A stretch of 64,000 nt of DNA from Gardnerella vaginalis ATCC 14018 = JCM 11026 (GTDB taxonomy: Bacteria; Actinomycetota; Actinomycetes; Actinomycetales; Bifidobacteriaceae). Under the pieces are notes generated by a model. It was not told the DNA's origin, made no database searches, and saw only the letters and a program-made list of their open reading frames with translations. Where the stretch lies: the NCBI RefSeq assembly GCF_001042655.1, contig NZ_AP012332.1, positions 1 through 64,000 on the forward strand. Direction: 5' to 3'. Within the stretch, counting starts at the first letter, position 1; every line of letters starts with the position of its first letter. Of this stretch, positions 29,931-40,055 are shown in pieces. The position numbers were made by a program, and so were the translations under genes.

Positions 29931-31022
29931 ATGTCAGAAGAAGCACAAGTTACGGCTGCTGGAAACGAGATAAGCGCAAGCTTTGTAGCAGCTCAAAAAC
30001 GTTCAGACGCAACGCTTGAGAAGCTAAAAGCAAATCCTAGCTCCTTTACAATGCTTACGGGAGATAGGCCAACAGGAAGACTTCACTTAGGTCATTATTT
30101 TGGTTCGATTCGCGAGCGTGTCGCAATGCAAAATCTTGGCGTAAACACAAACGTGATTATTGCAGACTATCAGGTGATTACAGATAGAGACACTGTTGAA
30201 CACGTAGAAGATAATGTACTAAATCTTGTTCTTGATTATATGGCTGCTGGAATTGATCCTAAGAAAACAATGATTTTTACACACTCCGCTGTTCCTGCAG
30301 AAAATCAGCTTATGCTGCCATTTTTGTCTTTAGTTACAGAAGCCGAATTGCATAGAAATCCTACTGTTAAAGCCGAAATGGAGGCTTCGGGTCATGCTTT
30401 AACAGGACTTTTGCTTACGTACCCAGTGCATCAAGCTTGCGATATTTTGTTCTGCAAAGCAAATGTTGTGCCAATTGGAAAAGATAATTTGCCACATATT
30501 GAGATTACGCGTACGATTGCTCGCAGATTTAACGAGCGTTATGCAAAGAAGAATCCTGTTTTCCCAGAGCCAGCTGCGATTCTTTCGGATACGCCAGAAA
30601 TCCCAGGATTAGACGGACGCAAAATGAGTAAGTCTTACGGAAACTCGATTATGCTGGGCGCAACTGCAGAAGAAACAGCGAAGCTGATTAAGAAAAGCCC
30701 AACTGATTCTGAGCGCACAATTACATTCGACCCAGTGGCTCGCCCACAGGTTTCTGCTCTTTTAACTACCGCTGGATTGGTTACAGGCAGAGATCCAAAA
30801 GATATTGCGCAAGAAATTGGCAACGCTGGCGCAGGAGCATTAAAAGCGTATGTTATTGAATCTGTAAACAACTTCCTTGCTCCACACCGCGAGCGTCGTG
30901 CGGAATTGGCAAAAGATATGGACGCTGTGAGAGATATTTTGCACGATGGAAATGCAAGAGCTGCTGCGATTGCGCAAGAAACACTTGATCAAGTACGCGA
31001 AGCAATGAACATGAAGTACTGA
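29931..31022 (+). CDS. trpS: Tryptophanyl-tRNA synthetase
   Basis: A class I aminoacyl-tRNA synthetase that charges tRNA-Trp. The HIGH-type motif reads GRLHLGHYFGS and the KMSKS loop GRKMSKSYGNS. I place the start at ATG 29931, which follows AAGGAG by 6 bases, giving 363 residues; an in-frame upstream ATG at 29856 would add a basic tail without a ribosome site. A terminator follows directly. Confidence 0.95.
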   Translation: MSEEAQVTAAGNEISASFVAAQKRSDATLEKLKANPSSFTMLTGDRPTGRLHLGHYFGSIRERVAMQNLGVNTNVIIADYQVITDRDTVEHVEDNVLNLVLDYMAAGIDPKKTMIFTHSAVPAENQLMLPFLSLVTEAELHRNPTVKAEMEASGHALTGLLLTYPVHQACDILFCKANVVPIGKDNLPHIEITRTIARRFNERYAKKNPVFPEPAAILSDTPEIPGLDGRKMSKSYGNSIMLGATAEETAKLIKKSPTDSERTITFDPVARPQVSALLTTAGLVTGRDPKDIAQEIGNAGAGALKAYVIESVNNFLAPHRERRAELAKDMDAVRDILHDGNARAAAIAQETLDQVREAMNMKY

Positions 31023-31082
31023 TTAGCAATATTGATTAGCAATAATTAAATCTGATTAATTCTTGCTTGATTGCATACAAAT

Positions 31083-31112
31083 AAAACGCCCAGTAGTCGC
31101 TGGGCGTTTTTG
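31083..31112. terminator. Terminator between trpS and the ThrE-type exporter gene
   Basis: AAAACGCCCAG at 31083-31093 pairs with CTGGGCGTTTT at 31100-31110 around a six-base loop; the A- and T-runs make it bidirectional for the convergent genes. Confidence 0.93.
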
Positions 31113-31148
31113 TTTAGGTTTATACTATTTTGTTTATTTTCGATATTA

Positions 31149-32921
31149 CTAAATGTCGTATCGCCAGCTTTTATCTGTTATAACTCGCGCAACAGCAAGT
31201 CCTAATGGCAAGCAAATAATCACCATAAACGCGCGGAAAGTCCAATCTAAAGCAGGAAGAGTATTAAACTGTCCAAGATAAAACATTGCGCGATACATAT
31301 AAAGTCCAGGAACCATAATCACAATAGATGGAACAGTAAGACCAATACGCGGATAGCCCAAATATTGAGGCGCCCAACCCCTATGAACTACAGATCGCCA
31401 AGCAGAAGCCAAAAGACCAGCAAGCAAAGCGCCAGTAAATGCTGCGATTTCTGCAGCAATACCAAAATCAGCCATAGTTAAGCGCAAAGTATCGGTAATC
31501 GCGCCGATTATTCCAGCAACGAAACACATTCTTTGAGGAGAATTAAACAGAACGGAGAATCCCCACACGCCTGCAAACGCTGTAATCATTCTAAGAACAG
31601 CATTAAGCCAAGGATTTAAGCCCAGTGGAGTAAAGCCTTGGGGATTAAGTTGAACAAGGCTTGCAACCATCCAGCCAGCAAGAGTACCCATTAGAATAAT
31701 CGCCATTGTGTAGCAAAGTCGCTGAATGCCAGAAGGAAAATCAATCTTAGCAATATCTAAGCCGCCTGTAATAAGAGGAAAACCTGGAATTACAAACAAA
31801 ACAGACCCAATATAAGCTGTATTATGATGCAAAGCAGCAGGATCAAAACATCCAACAAGTCGAAGAGAAGCAATGCAACTCAAAGCGCCAACAGCAACAG
31901 CAATAAACGTTACAACAAATTGGTTTAGATGATGCATAAACATGCGTCTTCTAACATAATGACCAATGCCAGCTCCAATAAAAGCACCAAGCATATCGTA
32001 AGCGCCGCCGCCGAGCAAAAATGCGAAGGACGCGCACGCCACAGCAGACGCAAGACCCGCAAACCAAGGCTTATAAAGAGGCTTACGATTTTTAATTAAA
32101 TCGAGACGGTCGTGAACTTGACGAACAGTAAGCGGCGCGGAAGAATCGCAAGCGGGATTTTGATTAGATAAAGCGGCGGAATTGTTTTTAAGATCTAAAT
32201 TCAAATTATTTTGAGAATTTTGAACATTTTTGACATTTTGAACGTGAGAAAAATGCTCAGCATACGTTCTTTCTGGTTGAAGCGCAAAAATCCCGCGAGG
32301 TTTTTCTTTGCGAATCGCCTCTTGAATTGCCATTTTTTCTTCGACTTTTGCAGCGTGCTCCTCCGACTGCTTAGCTGTTTGAACAATCGCATTCTCATTG
32401 CTGCTAGCTTGAAGAGTGTCCACCAACTCCTTAGAAACAGCTGCCTTTGAATGATATAAGGAATCATTTCCAAGTTTAACATTAAACCAATCTGCAAAAT
32501 GTTCGAGAAGCCAAATTCTCTCCGTATTTACGCCAGTAGTAGGCAGATCAACAACTTCGGTAATGCGCTCATGCTTATCTGTGCAAGTAGCCTCAATATC
32601 GGTTAAATTAACGTCTGCACGAACATTTACACCCATAGGTTCGCCAACGCGGTGCATAAGCTCGCGAACGCGGTAGCTTCCAGTTCCTGCGCCTAAGCCA
32701 AGAGCACCAACTCGAATAATAATGCTGGATTTTGCTGCAATCCCAGCTTCCGTAACTGGTTTATCCCAATCGCGCTCAACATCTTCCATATCTAGCGGAA
32801 TCGCGTGCGTTTGGAATCTTCCAGAAGGTTTTCCTACTATATGACCAGTCGGAAGTATTTGTGGAGTATTGCCTATATTACTGTTTGAATTACTATCAGC
32901 GTTATTCTCTTCTATGCTCAC
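31149..32921 (-). CDS. ThrE-family threonine/serine exporter
   Basis: A 590-residue membrane protein combining both parts of the ThrE (DUF1212/DUF3815) exporter in one chain. A soluble N-terminal part contains VGALGLGAGTGSYRVRELMHR, and the membrane part (about residues 285-585) has ten or so helices with the PGFPLITGGLDI motif. Between them lies an unusual hydrophilic linker at about residues 175-265 rich in Asn, Gln and Glu. The GTG start is preceded by a weak ribosome site. The family exports Thr and Ser in Corynebacterium; the substrate here is inferred. Confidence 0.88.
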   Translation of the reverse strand: MSIEENNADSNSNSNIGNTPQILPTGHIVGKPSGRFQTHAIPLDMEDVERDWDKPVTEAGIAAKSSIIIRVGALGLGAGTGSYRVRELMHRVGEPMGVNVRADVNLTDIEATCTDKHERITEVVDLPTTGVNTERIWLLEHFADWFNVKLGNDSLYHSKAAVSKELVDTLQASSNENAIVQTAKQSEEHAAKVEEKMAIQEAIRKEKPRGIFALQPERTYAEHFSHVQNVKNVQNSQNNLNLDLKNNSAALSNQNPACDSSAPLTVRQVHDRLDLIKNRKPLYKPWFAGLASAVACASFAFLLGGGAYDMLGAFIGAGIGHYVRRRMFMHHLNQFVVTFIAVAVGALSCIASLRLVGCFDPAALHHNTAYIGSVLFVIPGFPLITGGLDIAKIDFPSGIQRLCYTMAIILMGTLAGWMVASLVQLNPQGFTPLGLNPWLNAVLRMITAFAGVWGFSVLFNSPQRMCFVAGIIGAITDTLRLTMADFGIAAEIAAFTGALLAGLLASAWRSVVHRGWAPQYLGYPRIGLTVPSIVIMVPGLYMYRAMFYLGQFNTLPALDWTFRAFMVIICLPLGLAVARVITDKSWRYDI

Positions 32922-33038
32922 AATTTTTAGTATACGCAGCGCGTAGCCTATAAGAAATTTATAGAAAAAATCAGTCCTAAGGTCGGTTCACAATTATTTT
33001 GGAATCTCGCTGGGAACAAAGGCTGTGGGCTTGCAACT

Positions 33039-33077
33039 TTTGACCTAAATAACCGCGGAGGAGCCGCGGAAGTCAAA
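33039..33077 (+). promoter_or_regulatory. Hairpin in the ppc leader
   Basis: Upstream of ppc, TTTGAC at 33039-33044 pairs with GTCAAA at 33072-33077, and inside it CCGCGG at 33053-33058 pairs with CCGCGG at 33064-33069. The five-base loop AGGAG (33059-33063) looks like a ribosome site. The real ribosome site AAGGAGG lies about 30 bases downstream. No T-run follows, so it is not a simple terminator. Confidence 0.6.
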
Positions 33078-33114
33078 TGACCAAGCAACCTTATGACTAG
33101 CACAAGGAGGTCTG

Positions 33115-35871
33115 ATGACAACTCAAAATCAACAGGTGACTCCAGCAGACGCAACAATAGTTACGTCTGGACTAGGACGAAAAGGACCTGAAGAGCGCGA
33201 ACTGCCAGCATCGCTTAAGCAAGACATGGATTTATGCTTACATATTCTGCGCGATGTATTAGGCGAATTTGATGAAAAACTATTAACCGTATTCGACGAA
33301 GTGCGATTAAACGCGGTAAACGCAAGCACAGCACACTTCGCACAAATGGTTGATGCACAAGGAACAGAAGACGACGGGCTAAACAAAGCTGTAGAAAAAA
33401 TCAACGGCATGGATTTGCCAGATATGCAGCTTCTTGCGCGTGCGTTTGCTACATACTTCCACTTAGCAAACCTGTGCGAAGAAAACTACAGGGTCTCCGT
33501 GCTGCACCAACGCGAATGCGAAGTAGAAGAATCTAATCCCGTAGACCCAGTTAACGAGCTAACATGCGCATACCACAAGTTGCTCACGGAAATGAGCCCT
33601 GCGCAAGCTAAGGAACTGCTAAATAAACTTGAATTCCATCCAGTTTTCACAGCGCATCCAACCGAAGCGAGACGAAAAGCTGTAGCTGGTAAAATCCGCA
33701 GAATATCAAAGCTTCTAAGCAAACACAATAGGCTAGGAGGATCAGACAAGCGCGAAAACTACAGGCGTCTATACAACGAGATAGACGCATTGCTCCGCAC
33801 ATCGCCTATTGCTCTTAAAAAACCAACACCAGTTGAAGAAGCAGACACAATACTAGATATATTCGACGCAACATTATTCAACACAATTCCGTTGGTTTAT
33901 CGCAGATTTGACGATTGGCTTTTGGGCAAAAAAGCTGGATTAGTGCCACCGCGCTGCCCAGCATTCTTCCACCCAGGAAGCTGGATTGGATCCGATAGAG
34001 ACGGAAATCCAAACGTTACAGCAAAGGTAAGTAGGCAGGTTGCGAGCAAGTTTAGCAACCACGTTTTGAAAGCGCTGGAAGAACGCACGCGCGAAGTTGG
34101 CAAATGCCTGACTATGGAAACACGCACAACGCCTCCAAGCGTTGAACTGCTGGAACTTTGGAACCGCCAGAGGGAAATGAGCGAGCAGCTCACTGAAAAC
34201 GCGTCCGACGTATCTAACAGCGAGCCGCATAGAGCCGTTATGCTTGTGATGGCAGATCGACTACACCACACGATTAGCCGCAATACAGACTTGATGTATC
34301 ATTCTTGCGAAGAGTTCATTGAAGATTTGCGGATAGTGCAACGTTCGCTTGCTGAGGCTGGAGATGCTCGAGCAGCATATGGACCATTGCAGGATTTGAT
34401 CTGGCAGGCGCAAACCTTTGGATTCCACATGGTGGAGATGGAGTTCCGTCAGCATTCGCTCGTGCATTCGCGCGCATTGGAAGATATTCGTGAGCATGGA
34501 TTACACGGGGAGCGTGGCCCTCTGCAACCGATGACTCGTGAAGTTCTTGACACTTTCCGCGCTTTGGGAGCAATTCAAAAGCGCAACGGTATGCGTGCAG
34601 CTCGCCGCTACATTATTTCGTTTGCAAAGTCTGCTCAGCATGTTCGCGATGTATTTGAGCTTAATCGCCTTGCGTTTGCGCATCCACAGGATGCTCCAAC
34701 AATTGACGTAATACCACTTTTTGAGCAGCTAGAAGATTTGCAGAATTCGGTTAATGTTCTTGAGGAAATCATTAAGATTCCAGAAGTTCAGGCTAGACTG
34801 AAGGCTACTGGTCGCAAGATGGAAGTTATGCTCGGCTACTCCGATTCTTCCAAAGACGCAGGTCCTACTTCTGCAACACTTGCATTACATTCTGCTCAAG
34901 AACGTATTGCACAGTGGGCTAAAGATCATGACATTGATTTGACACTATTCCACGGCAGAGGAGGAGCTGTTGGACGAGGCGGTGGTCCTGCAAACCGTGC
35001 TGTTCTTGCTCAACCAGTTGGTTCAGTAAATTGCCGATTTAAGCTTACTGAACAAGGTGAGGTTATTTTTGCTCGCTACGGAAACCCAATTCTTGCCATT
35101 CGTCACTTGGAATCAGTAGCTGCAGCAACTTTGCTTCAATCTGCTCCAAGCGTTGAGAAAACCAACACGGAAATGACTCATAAGTATGCGGATATGGCTC
35201 AAAAGCTTGATGTTGCAGCGCATAATCGTTTTATTGATTTGCTTCAAACAGATGACTTTACGCCTTGGTTCTCAACCGTTACTCCGCTTAGTGAGATTGG
35301 TTTGCTCCCAATCGGATCTCGCCCTGCAAAGCGCGGTCTTGGTGCAAAGTCTTTGGACGATTTGCGCACAATCCCGTGGGTTTTCTCTTGGGCGCAAGCT
35401 CGAATCAACTTGGCAGCGTGGTACGGCTTGGGTACAGCTTGCGAAAAGTTTGGCGACTTGGAAACTTTGCGCAGAGCTTACGAAGAATGGCCGCTGTTTA
35501 GTACTTTTATTGACAATATTGAGATGTCTTTGGCTAAAACAGACGAGCGAATTGCTCGCATGTATCTAAGCCTTGGAGATCGCGAAGATTTAAGCGATAA
35601 AGTGCTTTCGGAAATGCAGCTTACGCGCAAGTGGGTTTTGCAAATTGTTGGTGACAAGTGGCCGCTGCAACATCGTCATGTGCTTGGTCAAGCGATTCGC
35701 GTGCGCTCGCCTTACGTGGACGCGCTTTCTGTAATTCAGTCACTTGCTTTGCATAAGCTTCGCAACAAGGTGGATAAGGAAGAATTGAGCGAAAGCCAGC
35801 AAGCAGAGTTCATCTACCTGATTCTCTGCACTGTTTCCGGTGTTGCTGCAGGCTTGCAAAACACTGGATGA
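33115..35871 (+). CDS. ppc: Phosphoenolpyruvate carboxylase
   Basis: The enzyme adds bicarbonate to PEP to form oxaloacetate, the anaplerotic step in bifidobacterial metabolism. The 918-residue protein has the catalytic His motif FTAHPTEARRK near residue 178, the FHGRGGAVGRGGGP glycine loop near 616 and the C-terminal QNTG. An AAGGAGG site precedes ATG 33115. A carbonic anhydrase gene follows, which may supply its bicarbonate. Confidence 0.97.
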   Translation: MTTQNQQVTPADATIVTSGLGRKGPEERELPASLKQDMDLCLHILRDVLGEFDEKLLTVFDEVRLNAVNASTAHFAQMVDAQGTEDDGLNKAVEKINGMDLPDMQLLARAFATYFHLANLCEENYRVSVLHQRECEVEESNPVDPVNELTCAYHKLLTEMSPAQAKELLNKLEFHPVFTAHPTEARRKAVAGKIRRISKLLSKHNRLGGSDKRENYRRLYNEIDALLRTSPIALKKPTPVEEADTILDIFDATLFNTIPLVYRRFDDWLLGKKAGLVPPRCPAFFHPGSWIGSDRDGNPNVTAKVSRQVASKFSNHVLKALEERTREVGKCLTMETRTTPPSVELLELWNRQREMSEQLTENASDVSNSEPHRAVMLVMADRLHHTISRNTDLMYHSCEEFIEDLRIVQRSLAEAGDARAAYGPLQDLIWQAQTFGFHMVEMEFRQHSLVHSRALEDIREHGLHGERGPLQPMTREVLDTFRALGAIQKRNGMRAARRYIISFAKSAQHVRDVFELNRLAFAHPQDAPTIDVIPLFEQLEDLQNSVNVLEEIIKIPEVQARLKATGRKMEVMLGYSDSSKDAGPTSATLALHSAQERIAQWAKDHDIDLTLFHGRGGAVGRGGGPANRAVLAQPVGSVNCRFKLTEQGEVIFARYGNPILAIRHLESVAAATLLQSAPSVEKTNTEMTHKYADMAQKLDVAAHNRFIDLLQTDDFTPWFSTVTPLSEIGLLPIGSRPAKRGLGAKSLDDLRTIPWVFSWAQARINLAAWYGLGTACEKFGDLETLRRAYEEWPLFSTFIDNIEMSLAKTDERIARMYLSLGDREDLSDKVLSEMQLTRKWVLQIVGDKWPLQHRHVLGQAIRVRSPYVDALSVIQSLALHKLRNKVDKEELSESQQAEFIYLILCTVSGVAAGLQNTG

Positions 35872-35897
35872 TTTTAATAAATTACTGAATCAAGAAG

Positions 35898-35935
35898 GCT
35901 CTCGTATTTGCGAATTGCAATACGGGAGCTTTTTT
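35898..35935 (+). terminator. Terminator of ppc
   Basis: GCTCTCGTATT at 35898-35908 pairs with AATACGGGAGC at 35919-35929, with one G-T pair, followed by six T. Confidence 0.9.
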
Positions 35936-36059
35936 GATAATAGGCTTATATTCTTAAACAAAATTCTTATTTACTACGAAAGATACAATATATTCTAAGT
36001 CAAAAATTTTAAACTTTAAGCAACTGAAAATATTGCCAATGCCAGTGTAGGAGATAATA

Positions 36060-36719
36060 ATGCAAGAAGAAGTCAGCGAAGATTTTGCTAATGAAGATTC
36101 AGTTTTAGCTACATCGGTATTAAGCGCAATGCTTGCAGGGAATCGCAAATTTGCAGACGGCAATTCAGCGCATGCAGGCGTAAATTCAGAATCGCGCATG
36201 AAACTTATTGACGGTCAGCATCCTGGAGCTGTTGTGCTTTCGTGCGCAGATTCGCGAGTTGCTCCAGAATTTATATTCGACGCCGGTTTGGGCGTTATTT
36301 TTTCTGTTCGCACAGCTGGAGAAGTGTTGGATGATGCCGTAATAGCTTCGCTAGAATACGCTGTAAGTGATTTGGGAGTAAAAGTGTTGGTTGTGCTTGG
36401 GCATGAGCATTGCGGCGCCGTAAAGGCTGTTTTGCCGAACGTGCAAAAGCTGGTTTCTGAATACGGCGAAGATAAAACAAGCGAAATAATTGAGTCGAGC
36501 GAGTTAATATTGCTGCGTTCTTTAGGGCCTGCTGTGCTCGCAGGTGTTGAGGAAAATTTAGATACAGATGATATTGAACGTATTCACGTGTCTAATATTT
36601 TGGCTGAAATTTGTGAAAAATCACAAATAATTCGCGAAGCTGTTTTCAAAGACGCTTTGATGCTTGTTGGAGCAAGGTATCGAATGAGTGACGGCTTGGT
36701 GGAAGTGTTGTCATGCTAA
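36060..36719 (+). CDS. Beta-class carbonic anhydrase
   Basis: A zinc enzyme interconverting CO2 and bicarbonate. The 219-residue protein shows the zinc ligands in SCADSRVAPE (CxDxR, near residue 62) and GHEHCGAVKA (HxxC, near 114). AGGAGA lies 6 bases before the ATG. Its stop overlaps the start of the DUF318-type permease by 7 bases, so it heads a three-gene operon. The adjacency to ppc suggests bicarbonate supply, while the coupling to the permease pair suggests a further role. Confidence 0.93.
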   Translation: MQEEVSEDFANEDSVLATSVLSAMLAGNRKFADGNSAHAGVNSESRMKLIDGQHPGAVVLSCADSRVAPEFIFDAGLGVIFSVRTAGEVLDDAVIASLEYAVSDLGVKVLVVLGHEHCGAVKAVLPNVQKLVSEYGEDKTSEIIESSELILLRSLGPAVLAGVEENLDTDDIERIHVSNILAEICEKSQIIREAVFKDALMLVGARYRMSDGLVEVLSC

Positions 36720-37807
36720 AAACAGAAACCGAAGCAAAAACAACGAGCCAAGTAGAAAAAGCAAGTAAAGCAGAACAAGCAAATTCTGCAAACTATCTAT
36801 ATTTGATTATAGGGATTCCTTTTATTTCTTTGATTATTGCAATGTTTCCAGCGTTGCAAGCGCGCAACCCTTGGATGCCTGTAAACACTATTATTATGGG
36901 TGTTGCTGGGCTGCTTTTACAAGCTGTTCCTTTTACGCTAATTGGCGTGCTTGTTTCTGCTGCTGTAGAAACGTGGATTACGGCAGATTTTATTGAAAAA
37001 CACGCTCCAAAGTCTATTGCAAACGGCTTTTTGGCTGCAATTCTTGCTGGAGTCTGTGTGCCAGTATGTGATTGTGTTGTTGTTCCAACGTTTTCTCGTC
37101 TTGTTGCGCGAAAGCTGCCATTGCCTTGTGCTGTGACATTTCTATGCGCTGTGCCAGTGGTAAATCCTGTTTCTATTTGGGCTACTTGGTACGCATTTGC
37201 GGACGTTCCAGCAGTTGCTGTGACTCGAGTGGCTTTGGGTGTTGGTGTGGCTCTTTTAGTGGGAATTAGTTTTGTGATTTTTCCTGTAAAATCACAAGTT
37301 TTAAGGGAAAAATTTTTCATAAAATCATGTGGATCAACATGTGATTCATGTGATTTTGACAATAATGTTGGGCCTTTAATAAGTTTTAAAGATCATTTAA
37401 AAATTTATGCTCATCACGTCTATGCGGATTTTATGCGATTAATGCCAATAATATTGTTTGGAACAACTGTAGCTTCGATTATTCGCGTTTGGCTTGGCGC
37501 AGATCCTGCATCAAAAATAAACACAACAACAGTTTTTGTGGCGATTCCAGCAATGATGCTAATAGCATACGCAAGCTCCTTATGTTCAAGCTCCGACGCA
37601 GTAATTGCGCGCTCTTTGGCTGCTTCTCTTCCAATGAGTTCAGTAATTGTTTTTCTGCTTTTTGGGCCAATGCTAGACATAAAAAACACTCTTATGCTTA
37701 TTGAAGATTTTAAAGGGAAATTTGTGATACGTCTAACAGCAACTATTGTTGTTATTTGCTTACTCGCAGCGCTTCTTGTTCACCTTGCATGGGGTGTGAT
37801 GCTATGA
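36713..37807 (+). CDS. Permease of the DUF318/YraQ family
   Basis: A 364-residue membrane protein with about eight helices. The family motif appears as GVCVPVCDCVVVPTFSRL (residues about 115-132), with three Cys, and again in the second half as YASSLCSSSDAVIARS. A Cys-rich cytoplasmic segment KSCGSTCDSCDF lies near residue 205. The family is linked to metal or metalloid handling in some bacteria; the substrate is not known here. It overlaps both the carbonic anhydrase and the TIGR03943 gene. Confidence 0.83.
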   Translation: MLKTETEAKTTSQVEKASKAEQANSANYLYLIIGIPFISLIIAMFPALQARNPWMPVNTIIMGVAGLLLQAVPFTLIGVLVSAAVETWITADFIEKHAPKSIANGFLAAILAGVCVPVCDCVVVPTFSRLVARKLPLPCAVTFLCAVPVVNPVSIWATWYAFADVPAVAVTRVALGVGVALLVGISFVIFPVKSQVLREKFFIKSCGSTCDSCDFDNNVGPLISFKDHLKIYAHHVYADFMRLMPIILFGTTVASIIRVWLGADPASKINTTTVFVAIPAMMLIAYASSLCSSSDAVIARSLAASLPMSSVIVFLLFGPMLDIKNTLMLIEDFKGKFVIRLTATIVVICLLAALLVHLAWGVML

Positions 37808-38634
37808 GTAGTGTAAATGTTGTATGCAATGTTGATTGTAATAATGCAGATTGCAAGCAAACTAAGCATAAAATTACTTTTGCTCATATTGCGCAATCGT
37901 TGTGTTTGATTTGCTTTTCAGCCACACTAATGTGGAGCGCATTAAGCGGATGCTACACAATCCTTACCACTCCGCGCGCATTCGTATACCTTATTTTTGC
38001 TGCGATTTTGCTTTTTGTTTTGGGAATTTGCTCGCTTTTTGGTATTATTCCAGTTTTTGCAAAAGATTCTAAACGCATTCTTGTTTCCCTAATAATTCCA
38101 ATGCTCGTGATTTTAATTCCACTTCAAATGTCAAAATCAGCATTAGATCAAGGTTTTACAAAGTCTGCAGGTTTTGACGAGTACGCCTCTGGGCGCGCAA
38201 TAGCAATCGCGTCTAATCGTAAAAATAATAAAAAAACTTTAAGAGGACTAGACGTAGCTAATAAAAAAATTATTATTTCAGACGATGATTTTGGAAATTG
38301 GTATGACGAAATTGACCATAATTTAGAGAAATACCAGGGATATGAAATTGTGGTAAAAGGTTTTATAAGTCGAGAAAACACGCTTTCTAAAAATCAGGTT
38401 CGCATATCTAGACAATTTATGTCTTGCTGCATTCTAGATATGTCTCCGTTTGGGTTTGTTGCAGATTTTTCTAAAAACTTACGATTTAAAAATCACCAAT
38501 GGGTGATTGTAAAAGCTAATATCTCACTTGGGAATATTGGTGTTAGTGGATATTCACACAAAGGTGTGGTTCTTAAAGTTGAATCCATTAAAGAGATAAG
38601 TAAAGCTCCATCCGGTTATTTTTATAGAACCTGA
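37804..38634 (+). CDS. TIGR03943 family protein (YcgQ-like), partner of the permease
   Basis: A 276-residue protein in the family typically encoded next to DUF318 permeases (YcgQ with YcgR in Bacillus). The start is taken as ATG 37804, which overlaps the permease stop in ATGA; reading further upstream would enter the permease gene. The N-terminus is Cys-rich (VVCNVDCNNADC), then two or three membrane helices (about residues 30-115) and an extracellular domain of about 160 residues with FISRENTLSKNQ-VRISRQFM-SCC. Its function is unproven. Confidence 0.82.
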   Translation: MSSVNVVCNVDCNNADCKQTKHKITFAHIAQSLCLICFSATLMWSALSGCYTILTTPRAFVYLIFAAILLFVLGICSLFGIIPVFAKDSKRILVSLIIPMLVILIPLQMSKSALDQGFTKSAGFDEYASGRAIAIASNRKNNKKTLRGLDVANKKIIISDDDFGNWYDEIDHNLEKYQGYEIVVKGFISRENTLSKNQVRISRQFMSCCILDMSPFGFVADFSKNLRFKNHQWVIVKANISLGNIGVSGYSHKGVVLKVESIKEISKAPSGYFYRT

Positions 38635-38676
38635 TTGTGTATATTATTCCGATATTAAGCACAAAGCTTTTTATAT

Positions 38677-40005
38677 ATGTTAAATTCAACTAAGATAGCA
38701 AGTATGTCGTTGGGTTTTAACATTGCACTCATTGTTGTGTTCCTTTTGTTTGGTTCCATATTTGCAGCAACCGAACTTGCGCTTGTTAATTTGCGATCGT
38801 CGCAATTAGACCGCATGGAAACGCAGGATGCTCGTGGGAAAAGAGTTGCAAAAATAGCTCGAGATCCAAACACTTTTCTTTCCACTCTTCAAATCGGAGT
38901 TACGCTTTCGGGATTTCTTTCGGCGTCTTTTGGCGAATCTGCAATCGCGCCTCATATTGTGCCAATTGTAAAGTCTTGGGGAGTTCCAGATCATGTTGCT
39001 GGACCATTAACGACTATTGTTTTAACGCTTATAATATCGTATTTTTCAATAGTAATTTCTGAACTTGTGCCAAAGAGAATAGCAATGCAGCGCTCTGAGC
39101 AAATCGCTCGAGCAGTTGTTCCAGCAGTAGATATATTCTCCAAAATATGCAAGCCTTTAATATGGTTGATTGCTAAGAACACCAACGGTTTTGTGAGACT
39201 TCTTGGATTCGATCCAAACGAAAAGGAAAGTGAAGTTTCCGACGAAGAGCTACGTGTTTTAGTTAACTCGAATAAAAAGCTTAGCCAAGATGAGCGAACA
39301 ATTTTAGACGATGTTTTTGATGCTTCTGAAACGATTGTTGCCGAAGTTATGCGTCCTCGTGCAGACGTTGAGTTTTTGGACGGATCTTTAAGTCTTGAAG
39401 AAGCTGCTGCAAAAATTAGAGAATTGCCATATTCTAGATATCCTGTAACAGGCAAAGATTTTGACGATGTTATTGGATTTGTGCATGTACGCGATTTGTT
39501 AGATGTTAGAGATCCTAATGCTAAAACAGTTGCAGATGTAACTCGAGAAGGAATAAGTCTTCCTGGAACGTCTAAATTGCTTCCAAGCTTGGAGCTGCTT
39601 AGAAAACGCGGAATACATCTTGCTGTTGTTATTGACGAGTATGGCGGAACGGATGGCATCGTGACTCTTGAAGACATGACCGAGGAATTGGTTGGAGATA
39701 TTAGAGATGAATACGATTTGCCAGACGAGTCAGATTTGAAGCGTGATAGTAAAGCTACTGTGTTTGTAAACGGGGTTGCTACAGTTGACGGTGGAATGAC
39801 TATAGAAGATTTCGCAGATGTGACTGGAATTGAGCTAGAGGATGGACCTTATGAAACTGTTGCAGGCTATTTCCTTGCTCACACTGGCTCAATGGGCAAG
39901 GTTGGAGCTATTTTGCACGATGCGGATGGCTACGATATGACAGTTACGGAGGTTGATGGGCGTAGAATAGCTACGATTGAAGTCAGAAAAACCGAAGTAA
40001 ATTAA
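38677..40005 (+). CDS. HlyC/CorC-type protein with CNNM and CBS domains
   Basis: A 442-residue membrane protein of the CNNM/MpfA group, linked to magnesium export in Staphylococcus. It has an N-terminal CNNM domain with three or four helices, two CBS domains (about residues 200-330, with VMRPRADVEFLD and EYGGTDGIVTLEDMTEELVG) and a C-terminal CorC_HlyC domain. The name hemolysin seen for some homologues is historical. Ribosome site is weak; ATG 38704 is an alternative start. Confidence 0.9.
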   Translation: MLNSTKIASMSLGFNIALIVVFLLFGSIFAATELALVNLRSSQLDRMETQDARGKRVAKIARDPNTFLSTLQIGVTLSGFLSASFGESAIAPHIVPIVKSWGVPDHVAGPLTTIVLTLIISYFSIVISELVPKRIAMQRSEQIARAVVPAVDIFSKICKPLIWLIAKNTNGFVRLLGFDPNEKESEVSDEELRVLVNSNKKLSQDERTILDDVFDASETIVAEVMRPRADVEFLDGSLSLEEAAAKIRELPYSRYPVTGKDFDDVIGFVHVRDLLDVRDPNAKTVADVTREGISLPGTSKLLPSLELLRKRGIHLAVVIDEYGGTDGIVTLEDMTEELVGDIRDEYDLPDESDLKRDSKATVFVNGVATVDGGMTIEDFADVTGIELEDGPYETVAGYFLAHTGSMGKVGAILHDADGYDMTVTEVDGRRIATIEVRKTEVN

Positions 40006-40055
40006 AGATTTGAATAAAATTAAACAAAAATAAACAAAAAATGGAGGATACTAAT

